64,000 nt of DNA. It comes from Nitrospira sp. Lineage in GTDB: Bacteria > Nitrospirota > Nitrospiria > Nitrospirales > Nitrospiraceae. The position numbers and the translations under genes were made by a program. The notes below the pieces were generated by a model. The model was not told where the DNA came from. It did no database searches and saw only the letters and a program-made list of their open reading frames with translations. Position 1 is the first letter of the stretch. The number at the start of each line of letters is the position of its first letter. This document shows, piece after piece, positions 7,198-15,664 of the stretch. The stretch covers positions 248,001 to 312,000 of the forward strand of contig JARFXP010000003.1 in NCBI GenBank assembly GCA_029194675.1, written 5' to 3'.

Positions 7198-10100
7198 CTA
7201 CGGTGTAGCGCTCGGAGAGCGCTCGTACGTGATCCGGAACACGGTATCCGTTAGCCAGCGCTTGAAGGACTCGTTGTCCATGAATTGTTTGAATAGTTCC
7301 GTGTCGTCCTTGAGGACAGCAGTCATCACGCGCGCGAGCGCCTTGTCGTGCTCGATACGGGCGTTTTGCTTGTCCGAATTCTGCTTCGCATTCTGATATG
7401 CATCGTCGGCAGCAATACGATTTGGAATGTCCTCAGTGATGAGCTTATGCACACGGTCGGCATCGGTCCAGGGAATGCTGCCGAATTGATCATTGAACGT
7501 CTTGAGAATGTTTGACAGCCGGTCAAGTTCCGGTTCGGCTTTATGGCCTCCACCGGTCATCGGCACCGGCTCAATTTCCGCGTTCTCGTCGGGCAATTGA
7601 ATCTTCATCGCTGCCTGCTTCTCAACCCGATAACTGTCCATGTCGATGACTTCCAAGATCCCCTTGGACAGATCCTCTTCCTTCGGCGCAGGCAGCTTCG
7701 GCACGAGGAATGTCAGGAAGATCGACAGCTTCTCCCACTCCGCGTTGGTATAAGGCAGGATTGAAGAGAGGAAACCATAGGCGCGGAGAAACCCCTTGGC
7801 CTTGCCCTTGAAATCCACCTGCCCGTCTTCATCGAGCTGCTGCTTGTACACGGCGACAGAGGCATCCAGGATCGGATCCAGTTTGTCACGGTCGGCTCCG
7901 CCAAGATACAGGACCACGAGCTGATCGATCTGCTCCGGAGCATACACTTGATGACCGTCGAGCGCGGACTTCAGGTCGTGCAGTTTGTTGGGATCGGTCT
8001 CTTCGGCAAGGATCGTCGTGCGGTAGTAGTCGGCGAAGGCCCCTTGGATGGTGTCACTGTCGTTCATGAAATCGAGCACGAAGACATCATGCTTCTGCGG
8101 ATGGGCACGATTCAGCCGTGAGAGGGTCTGCACGGCCTTGATCCCGGAGAGAATCTTGTCCACGTACATCGTGTGAAGCAGCGGTTCGTCGTACCCAGTT
8201 TGGAACTTGTCAGCACAGATTAAAAACCGATATGGGTCCTCCTGAATTTTGTCTGCGATCTGGCTCGATGGGAAGCCGTTCAGCGATGCCTCCGTCACCT
8301 TAGCATCGCCGTACTCGTATTCACCTGAAAAGGCCACAATCGGCTTGTACGGACTCTTCCTTTCCGTCAGATAACTGCGGAAAGCGTGAAAATACTGGAT
8401 GGCTCGCTCAATGCCGCTGGTGACGACCATTGCCCGCGCCTGCCCGCCGATCTTATTCAGCGCCAACACCTGCCCATAAAAATGGTCCACCATAATCTCC
8501 GCCTTAAGACGGATGGCGTGATCGTGACTTTCCACATACCGACGAAGCTTTTTCTTGGCCCGCTTGGTATCGAACTCCGGATCGCCCTCGATCTTCTTCA
8601 CGAGCTTGTAGTAGCTCTCAACCGGCGTATAATGCATGAGCACGTCGAGAATGAAGCCTTCCTGGATCGCCTGCTTCATCGTGTAGCTGTGGAATGGACG
8701 GTGGCGGACCTTCCCTTCGGCATCGGGCAGGAGCGCCTCGCCGAAGATTTCCAACGTCTTGTTCTTGGGGGTGGCGGTTTAGGCGAAGTAGCCGGCGTTG
8801 GGCAAGAGCTTCTTAGCCTCCATGATCCGGTTGATCTTGTCCTCAGTGGTTTCGTCCTCCTCCTCGGCACCAGCGGCAGAAAGCGCCATGCTGACCGCTG
8901 CCGACGTGCGACCGCCCTGACTCGAATGCGCTTCATCGATGATGATCGCGAATGTCTTCCCGCGTTGCTCGCTCCCGATCTCGTCCAGGATGAAAGGAAA
9001 CTTCTGCACCGTGGAGATGATGATCTTCTTCCCCTCGGCGATGAACTTCCGAAGGTCTCCAGAATGCTCGGCATGCCCGATGGTCGCTCCCACCTGAGCA
9101 AACTGTTTGATCGTGTCGCGAATCTGTTTATCGAGGATGCGCCGATCCGTCACCACAATGATCGAGTCGAATGCCAACGCGTCATCTTTGCGCAGGCCGA
9201 TGAGTTGATGGGCAAGCCAGGCGATGGAATTGGATTTGCCGCTGCCGGCTGAATGTTGGACCAGATACCGTCGCCCTACACCATGCTGCCCTGCATCGGA
9301 AAGAAGCTTGCGTACTACGTCGAGCTGGTGGAAGCGCGGCCAAATCTGCACCGCCTTCTTCTTACCGGTCTTCTCATGCTTCTCCTCGACGATCTGCGCA
9401 TAGTTCTCAAGAATATCGGTTAGCCCGTCACGGGTGAGGATCTTCCGCCATAGATAATCCGTCTTAATGCCGTAGGGATTTGGTTGATTGCCCGCCTCAT
9501 CGTTCCAACCTTGATCGAACGGAAGAAACCACGAGCCTTTCCCTTTCAGATGCGTGCAAAACCGCACCGCGTGATCGTCCACGGCGAAGTGAACGATGCA
9601 ACGTCCAAACTCGAAGAGTTTCTCGCGTGGATCGCGATCGCGTTTGTATTACTCGACGGCGTCCTCAACCGTCTGCTTGGTGAGGCTGTTTTTTAGTTCA
9701 AACGTGGCGATCGGAAGACCATTGATGAACAGGGCAAGGTCGAGCGCCCGCTGTGTTTCATCACGACTGTAACGGAGTTGACGTGTGACAGAGAAACGGT
9801 TGGCGGCGTATAGCGCCTCGGCCTTCTCATTGCCTGACGAGGGTGTACCGAAGAACAGCTCGATATGATGGGGGCCGTCCTTCACGCCATGTCGCAGTAC
9901 GTCGATCACACCTCGCTTTGAAATCTCGCCCTGCAGTCGAGCCAGAAACCGACGCCTCGTCGGGCTGTCGTTATCGAGATCCAGTGCTTCAACAAGTTTG
10001 GGCTGGGTAGTCTGGAGAAAGGCGCGGAGCTGTGAAAGATCGACGCAGAACTCGCGGTCGTAGTCTTCGGCTTGGCCGAGAAGCCATCCCGTGCCGCCAT

Positions 10101-10218
10101 ATCGTTCCCGAATGAGGCTAATGCCCTCGCCAGGGGGCGGCGCTTCACCGGCTGCTTGGCCAGCCATTGCCGTGACGATGAGGCTTTCAAGACCCTTCTC
10201 GCTGGTATCGGTCTTCAC
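7198..10218 (-). pseudogene. hsdR: type I restriction endonuclease subunit HsdR, interrupted by two in-frame TAA codons
   Basis: Read as one frame from GTG 10218, this is about 1006 codons, the normal length of HsdR, the ATP-dependent translocase and nuclease of type I systems. The nuclease motif (FELK, just before the first stop), Walker A (HSAGSGKS), the DEAH box (IIIDEAH), motif III (TATP) and motif VI (QTLSRLNRAHP) are all present in order. Two ochre codons break it without any frameshift. Codon 190 (9649-9651) is TAA where family members usually have Gln (VEDAVE then YKRDRD). Codon 480 (8779-8781) is TAA directly before TATP, where Phe or Leu is usual. The start overlaps the darG stop as GTGA. 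Restriction is probably lost; readthrough, reinitiation as fragments or sequencing error cannot be excluded. Confidence 0.85.
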
Positions 10219-11279
10219 GCGTGATGCGTGGCAGATTGAGCGGAGAGCCACCCCTTGTCCTGAAGCACATGCCAGGCGAGAGTAAGCTGTTGGGGTGAGA
10301 AACGTCGCTTTCGCTCGCTCCATCTAAATGTCGCTGTCATAGCCTCATCCGGTGTCAGAGCGCCTTCCTGTGTTGAAACCCAATGAACGGTGGAGAGCAA
10401 CTCAAGGCCGAATGGCGTCTCGAACCCTTTGACGAGGTCGGCCACCCGCTGGAAGCGACGTTGCGTATCCGGATGTCCTTCCAGAAACCGTTCTGCATCG
10501 GCAATAGCTCCCGGCACGAGTTCGAGGGGCTTCTCGGGGGCGTCCACTCCGTTGGTATACCCGGAGGTGAGCTGTCCTTCCACGCTCAAGAGAAGGTGAC
10601 GCAGGTTCTCCGCATATGGTCCATACGGAGCTTTCACATATCGAAGTCTAAGAGATACCTCTCCCGCCACCTGCATGAAGTACAGAAGTTTGTGCACTTC
10701 CAGAAGACTGACGAAGGGATCCATGAGTCCCGCGAGGTACCGTTGCATCAGTACAACTAATGCCGCTCGTGCGGCGGTCATCTTCGGGACAGGCTGGGAT
10801 GAGGTCGAAGCCACAGAGGCGGGCGTACCAGCAGGGCTGAAGAGCAACACCCGCACGTCCGGCACGGCCGACAATGCCTGCTCGATTCGTGGCCGCACGT
10901 CGGCCCAATCAAGTCCGCCCTGTCCGCACCCGAGCGGGGGAATCGCGATTGACCGAATTCCTAGCCTACGGATCTCCACCACAAGCGCAGCGAGTCCGGA
11001 TTCAATATCGGATAGTCGGCTCTTCCCCTTCCAATGACGCTTGGTGGGGAAATTGATGATGTATCGTGGGTTCGCGAGGCTGCCGGTATCGAAGATAAAC
11101 ATGCGCCCAGGATGCAACTCACCACGCTTGCACACCGCTTCATAGGCCTTGAAGTTGTCAGGAAAGGCTTTGCGGAACTGGAGGGCGACTCCTCTACCCA
11201 TGATCCCGACACAGTTAACCGTGTTGACCAATGCTTCAGCATCGGCAACCAAAATATCGCCAGTGGTAGGTTCAATCAT
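10215..11279 (-). CDS. darG: DarG-type macrodomain antitoxin
   Basis: 354 aa. Residues 1-150 are a macrodomain of the DarG type (NTVNCVGIMGRGVALQF, then PPLGCGQGGLDW). This domain removes ADP-ribose from thymidine in DNA and so reverses DarT. K80, in FPTKRHW, falls on the lysine reported as catalytic in Thermus aquaticus DarG. After a linker, the C-terminal half has a KLLYFMQ...APYGPYAENL pattern resembling the Panacea/DUF4065 antitoxin domain, which in DarG-like proteins would bind and neutralise the toxin; that part is inference. It lies 15 nt behind darT and overlaps hsdR by four bases (GTGA), so it belongs to the restriction-modification operon. The start is ATG 11279. Confidence 0.88.
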   Translation of the reverse strand: MIEPTTGDILVADAEALVNTVNCVGIMGRGVALQFRKAFPDNFKAYEAVCKRGELHPGRMFIFDTGSLANPRYIINFPTKRHWKGKSRLSDIESGLAALVVEIRRLGIRSIAIPPLGCGQGGLDWADVRPRIEQALSAVPDVRVLLFSPAGTPASVASTSSQPVPKMTAARAALVVLMQRYLAGLMDPFVSLLEVHKLLYFMQVAGEVSLRLRYVKAPYGPYAENLRHLLLSVEGQLTSGYTNGVDAPEKPLELVPGAIADAERFLEGHPDTQRRFQRVADLVKGFETPFGLELLSTVHWVSTQEGALTPDEAMTATFRWSERKRRFSPQQLTLAWHVLQDKGWLSAQSATHHA

Positions 11280-11294
11280 GAAGGAGGCTCCTCT

Positions 11295-11945
11295 TCAATA
11301 ATACCAATGGCTAAGAATAGCAACAGGTGGCCTGTGAGTCGCACCTTCTAGCGCCGCCTCTGCCCGAGTCTTTATACCCGCTGAATAAACCCCAATCCGG
11401 CAAACCAATTGCCATGGGAATGACTCATGAATAAGAAGTTCTGCTTGCTTACCTTCTTTCACCTCAGAGGAACGGAAATCGGTCTCAGCGACAGCTGCCC
11501 AGTTCACTCGATGGAGTTGATCAAGCCCTTCACAAATCTCGACATAGTAAGAACCAGCGTTGGAAAGGCTAAAAGCCCACCGGCGACCTTTGTTCTCAGC
11601 CCACTCCACAACTTCGTGCAGATCCGCCTCTAAATGAACAATCGGTTCTTGCCCACCACGATACGTCAGATCTGGATGATTGGCACGATGAATCAGGTAC
11701 AGCATCACAGACCGTGGGCAGAAATAAAATGGAACGTAGTCGCCGACTTTGGTCCCAGGGTGACAGAGCACATGGATTTCTTCGACTCGCCGCTTCTTAA
11801 TGGCAGACATCCCGATCGCGACGTTTGGCCCGCCTCGTTCAAGCATGGTGGCGTCAGAGACAAGCTTACGATCGTTCACGATGGCAGCCAGGTTATCCAC
11901 ATGCGTGATGTGGTAAATCTTCGGCTCCGCCGGAACCGCACTCAC
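11295..11945 (-). CDS. darT: DarT-type DNA ADP-ribosyltransferase toxin (DUF4433)
   Basis: 216 aa, full length for the family. DarT transfers ADP-ribose from NAD to thymidine in single-stranded DNA at short motifs and blocks replication; the pair DarT-DarG acts in phage defence. Seen here are the N-terminal NAD-binding YHITHVDNL (His13 region), the VPFYFCPRS segment at about residues 71-79, and the KQAELLIHESFPW block, whose Glu169 corresponds to the catalytic glutamate of the family. All key positions look intact, so the toxin should be active and dependent on the adjacent antitoxin. It overlaps the hsdS stop by 4 nt, indicating translational coupling to a restriction-modification gene. Confidence 0.88.
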   Translation of the reverse strand: MSAVPAEPKIYHITHVDNLAAIVNDRKLVSDATMLERGGPNVAIGMSAIKKRRVEEIHVLCHPGTKVGDYVPFYFCPRSVMLYLIHRANHPDLTYRGGQEPIVHLEADLHEVVEWAENKGRRWAFSLSNAGSYYVEICEGLDQLHRVNWAAVAETDFRSSEVKEGKQAELLIHESFPWQLVCRIGVYSAGIKTRAEAALEGATHRPPVAILSHWYY

Positions 11946-13300
11946 GCCTCAGCCTCTTCAGGAACGTCATCGAGAGTGGAAGCCTCCGTCTCTTCGTCAT
12001 CTTCCATAGGAGTTTCTGCTTCATCGAGCGATTCAACCTCTTCAGTCTCATCCGGCAACTTGGCCGCCGCCTCGCGCACATCGAGCTTGCCGGTGACCAC
12101 ATCGGCGATCAAGCGGGTGCGGTATTCATGGAGGAGGGCGATTTCACGGCGGGTCCACTCAACGGCAGTCGCAAGCTGGGCTGTTGCCTCGTCAATATGA
12201 GCCGCAAGTCCGTCCTGCTCAGGCCGGCGCGGCACTGGCACCCAGAGATTGAGTACCCTCTCAACGGCGAGACCCGGTTGCGCGGCTGCGATCGAGTACT
12301 GGTTCAGGTTCATTGCGCGAAGAAGCGCCGCGAGCCAATCCAGGCAGTGATTGTCCCGCAGTGTCGTCACGACGGCGTGTTCCGAGGCCCAAAATGGGCC
12401 ACGTGCCACATGCACATTGCCGCACAGTGCTCCTTGGCGTCCGATAAGTACGAAGTCACCATCATGGGTGTAGCGTGACGTGAAGCCGCGGACGCCGTTG
12501 CCCCCATAGACGGGGTAATTGCCGGCAGGCTCGATAGAGATGGCTGTTATTCCATCACCGCTCTTCATCGTGCAGACTGTCTTCAGTCGTCGCACCTCCC
12601 AATGCTCCGGTACGTCACCAAGCCATTCGACGCCGGATGGCTTGAGTCGAACGTTGGGGTCGAGGCCGCGAGTGACGGCGCGGTAGATCATGACCTGCTT
12701 CTGCTCTTCCAACAGCTTGATCAGTTTCTGCTTGGCGTGGATATAGCGCTTGATCTGCAGGTCCGCATGGTCGAGAAAACGAACAATCGCGGCTTGTTCA
12801 TTTGACGGTGGAACCGGTGAAGGCATCCGCTTGAACTCTTCCCAGTAGAGCCGGTTCCTATCCTTGACGATCCCGTGTGAGAACTTGTCGACCTCGCCCA
12901 TGTAGTCGTCGGTTCGGAACAGATTCAAGTAAAATCTCGGTTCGACCCCTTGTAACGGCCGGGCGACGACGTATGCTGGACTAACTAGGCCATCGGTCGG
13001 TGCCATTCCTATTGCACCCTGCCACATTCGCATCATGTTGTAGGCAAGATCGCCCTTACGAGCTCGCTTGTACTTGTCGCGATCAGACATCACCTGCTTT
13101 CGACCGCTCTCTTGAAAGTTTCGCACCTTGACGCCGGTCTTGAGTGAGACCTCCAAGATCGGAAGATGAGCGAATCCCGTCTCATTTCGCTGTGCAAATA
13201 GCCCACCATTGCGTGCGATGCTCCACATCGAAGGTACTTTGCCCAGCCACGGTACTCCGGAGTCTTTATAGGCGGGATAGGGTTTGAGAGTGGTTGTCAT
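11942..13300 (-). CDS. hsdS: type I restriction-modification specificity subunit HsdS
   Basis: 452 aa. This subunit recognises the bipartite DNA target and guides HsdM (and HsdR). The usual two-repeat layout is present. Each half opens with a G-V-x-W-L-G-x-V-P-x-x-W block (near residues 15-26 and again near 222-234), followed by a target-recognition domain and a helical spacer (EQAAIVRFLDHADLQIKRYI... and a second AAHIDEATAQLATAVEWTRREIALLHEYRTRLI). The last roughly 45 residues are a strongly acidic tail rich in Glu and Asp, not part of the core fold. The gene lies three bases after the D12 methylase and overlaps darT. Confidence 0.93.
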   Translation of the reverse strand: MTTTLKPYPAYKDSGVPWLGKVPSMWSIARNGGLFAQRNETGFAHLPILEVSLKTGVKVRNFQESGRKQVMSDRDKYKRARKGDLAYNMMRMWQGAIGMAPTDGLVSPAYVVARPLQGVEPRFYLNLFRTDDYMGEVDKFSHGIVKDRNRLYWEEFKRMPSPVPPSNEQAAIVRFLDHADLQIKRYIHAKQKLIKLLEEQKQVMIYRAVTRGLDPNVRLKPSGVEWLGDVPEHWEVRRLKTVCTMKSGDGITAISIEPAGNYPVYGGNGVRGFTSRYTHDGDFVLIGRQGALCGNVHVARGPFWASEHAVVTTLRDNHCLDWLAALLRAMNLNQYSIAAAQPGLAVERVLNLWVPVPRRPEQDGLAAHIDEATAQLATAVEWTRREIALLHEYRTRLIADVVTGKLDVREAAAKLPDETEEVESLDEAETPMEDDEETEASTLDDVPEEAEA

Positions 13301-13303
13301 GGG

Positions 13304-14182
13304 TCACTCTCCATGCTGAACTGCACACCACTTAATAGCATTGGAGCGCTGTCTCTCGGGGAGCTGCATCCACCTAGGGGTGATTAGGATTTCTTTCCCG
13401 CACCGTCGCTCTGATGCAGAGTATCGAAGTGAAAAGTGACGGATGGTAGCCCAATCAGCATACATCTCGCGTATCTCTGGGCACTCATCATAGGTCAATA
13501 CCCATGCTGCTCTGCTCATGTTGCGTAATTGTTTAGCCAGCCCTTGGTGATAGGCGTGATCGAGCTTGTTCAGATACAGCGTTTCCCCTTTCGCATAGTA
13601 TGGGGGATCGATAAAGAAAAACGTCCTGTCCCGATCGCGCCCCTCGATGAACTCGAGAGCATCCATCTGTGAGACATATATTCGGTCACGGTATTCTGCC
13701 ACCTTCGCACACCGGGCTCCCAGTTCCGGCTTGTTGAATCTTGCGTCAAGCTTCCATCTTCCTGTTTGCTTAACACCACCTATCGGACCGCCGTTTATGA
13801 TGATCCCAGAGCGGTTGCAGCGGTTGAGGTAGAACGCAGCAAAGCCCCTGCGAAGCCGAGAGACACCGCTACTGCATCGGTAAGTATCTCGCTGCCGATG
13901 CCACTCAGCCATACTCACACGGCTGGAACGTAGCATTACCAAGAATGGCTTAGGGCGATTTACAATTGACCACCAAAAATCGTGAATGGCGGAATCAACA
14001 TCGTTAATATGGATCTCGTGTGTTTCCTCTCGATACAGCAATGACAGGGAGGCACCAGCTCCGCCTGCAAAGGGCTCGGCAACGGCACGATCACCAAGCC
14101 GATTAATTGTCCGGATACTGGTAAGCAAGTCGGTCATGGATGCTTTGCCGCCCGGATAGCGAAGAGGGCTGGAGTTTTTCAT
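13304..14182 (-). CDS. D12-class DNA adenine N6-methyltransferase
   Basis: 292 aa, of the Dam/DpnM (MethyltransfD12) family, which uses S-adenosylmethionine to methylate adenine N6. The order of motifs is typical: PLRYPGGK at 6-13, the SAM-binding EPFAGGAGASL at 36-46, INDVD at 59-63, and the catalytic DPPYY at 192-196. It overlaps the ParB-like gene upstream by four bases (ATGA) and abuts hsdS, so it is translated within the operon. It is not the modification subunit of the type I system, which is HsdM; a second methylase with its own target is implied. What its mark protects is unknown. Confidence 0.9.
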   Translation of the reverse strand: MKNSSPLRYPGGKASMTDLLTSIRTINRLGDRAVAEPFAGGAGASLSLLYREETHEIHINDVDSAIHDFWWSIVNRPKPFLVMLRSSRVSMAEWHRQRDTYRCSSGVSRLRRGFAAFYLNRCNRSGIIINGGPIGGVKQTGRWKLDARFNKPELGARCAKVAEYRDRIYVSQMDALEFIEGRDRDRTFFFIDPPYYAKGETLYLNKLDHAYHQGLAKQLRNMSRAAWVLTYDECPEIREMYADWATIRHFSLRYSASERRCGKEILITPRWMQLPERQRSNAIKWCAVQHGE

Positions 14183-15627
14183 TCAGTACCGTCCTCTAAA
14201 TCCCGCTCTAACATCAACCGAAAGAGCGACTCGGTTCGCAGCCAAAACTGGCGGATATCGCGCTCCCCTGGCAAATCCGAAGAATGAACGAATGCATGCA
14301 GGTCGCTGATTGTGAATGGTGCGGACGCGTCGTACTTGATTGCCTTCTCAACGGTCGCCGCCTCGCGGGCCGAGAGACGGTCCTTTGCAATTCGCGCAAT
14401 CTCAGGAATAAGCTGCTTCATCGTCGGGACACCGAATGGTAACTTCCCGTTCACTTTCTTCTCGATCTTGGCAATGATGTCATTGAGTTCACCGACGCGC
14501 TCAAGATAATGAAGAACGGACAGTTCGAAGAAGACGCGAAGCAAGACCGCGCCAGCGTTCGGGAAATCTTCTCGATTCAGCCTTGTCAGTTCACGCCGAA
14601 TATCGATAAGCCGGTCATTCCCATGGCGAATTTTGAAATCTTTCGGAAGAACCGTCTTGCTCTCCAGTTTGGACGTCTTGGGCGCCACTTTTTTGACAGG
14701 CGGCTGTGATGATACCGTCTGACCTGTGATGATGTCCGACGGAACAAATGATCCCTGCTTCTTCTCCGGCCTATCTTTCGGATCCCACCCCTCGAAGTAA
14801 GCGCGGATGTGTTCGTTCGTATTCAATGATCTGGAAGATTGCTTCCCTAACGCGATGTCAGTAACCAACTTGGTAAAACCGCGGAGGAACTCATTTTTGG
14901 CGGTGTTGCCTCGCAGGCCATATTTAGGGTCAGTCTCCACATGGAGATATTCACGCCCAACGGATGAGTCGAACACACGCTCAAGGGTTGTGAATAGCTT
15001 TGCTGTTGGTCCATCAAGCTTTGCTTTCACCTCATCTGGAAGATCAAGAGATCTGGCCATGTCGGCAACTGCTCTCGTTTGGCGAGCTTGTTGAATATCC
15101 GCTGCTGAGAATCCAAGTTCGTCACGAAGCGCATCGTTGTCATATCCTTCCGCAAGCTTGTCGAGGATGAAACTCGCACGATTCTCCGCCCGCCATGCGA
15201 GTACCGGTGTGCCTATATGTCTACCTGCGATCTGACGATCGGTAGCCTTACGACTAGGAGCAATTGTTACTGGAATGTTGGCAATCAGGTTTGGATCCAC
15301 GATTCGGCGGGCCAGGCGTTCGACCTGTCGTTGATATGTACCCTCAAGCAGGGCAGGCTCTCGTAATGCTTTCAACGCCGCTAGGCGGCGGTTACCTTCG
15401 ACTACGACCAGTCGTCCATCTTCCTTCACAGCAAGAAGTGGCTCGTTAGGGAAGTATCCGCGAGTCACGATGCTATCGGCTACCTCCATTGCCTTATCAT
15501 GCTCGAAAAGATATTGAATGATCTGGCGTGGCGCCTGAGCTGTGTGCTCTCGACCGAGCCGAGGATTCTTCGTGTCGAGATGGAGATTCGTTGGCGACAG
15601 GGACCTTGCCTTCCAGTTCGCAGCCAT
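14179..15627 (-). CDS. ParB/sulfiredoxin-fold protein with helical C-terminal domain
   Basis: 482 aa. The N-terminal 100 residues form a ParB/Srx-type domain whose key string is VVVEGNRRLAAL (EGNRR at 77-81, the equivalent of the ParB GERR motif, which in ParB relatives binds nucleotide). The middle is basic and low in recognisable motifs. The C-terminal third (helical, with NAGAVLLRVFFELS and later LHAFVHSS..RDIRQFW) recalls HEPN-like helical domains often seen in defence proteins, but this is tentative. It overlaps the adenine methylase by 4 nt, suggesting the two work as a pair. This is not the chromosomal ParB, which is encoded near 48 kb. Confidence 0.75.
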   Translation of the reverse strand: MAANWKARSLSPTNLHLDTKNPRLGREHTAQAPRQIIQYLFEHDKAMEVADSIVTRGYFPNEPLLAVKEDGRLVVVEGNRRLAALKALREPALLEGTYQRQVERLARRIVDPNLIANIPVTIAPSRKATDRQIAGRHIGTPVLAWRAENRASFILDKLAEGYDNDALRDELGFSAADIQQARQTRAVADMARSLDLPDEVKAKLDGPTAKLFTTLERVFDSSVGREYLHVETDPKYGLRGNTAKNEFLRGFTKLVTDIALGKQSSRSLNTNEHIRAYFEGWDPKDRPEKKQGSFVPSDIITGQTVSSQPPVKKVAPKTSKLESKTVLPKDFKIRHGNDRLIDIRRELTRLNREDFPNAGAVLLRVFFELSVLHYLERVGELNDIIAKIEKKVNGKLPFGVPTMKQLIPEIARIAKDRLSAREAATVEKAIKYDASAPFTISDLHAFVHSSDLPGERDIRQFWLRTESLFRLMLERDLEDGTE

Positions 15628-15664
15628 TTAATCTTCTCCTAATTCTCCGGACTCAGGGTAGCAG

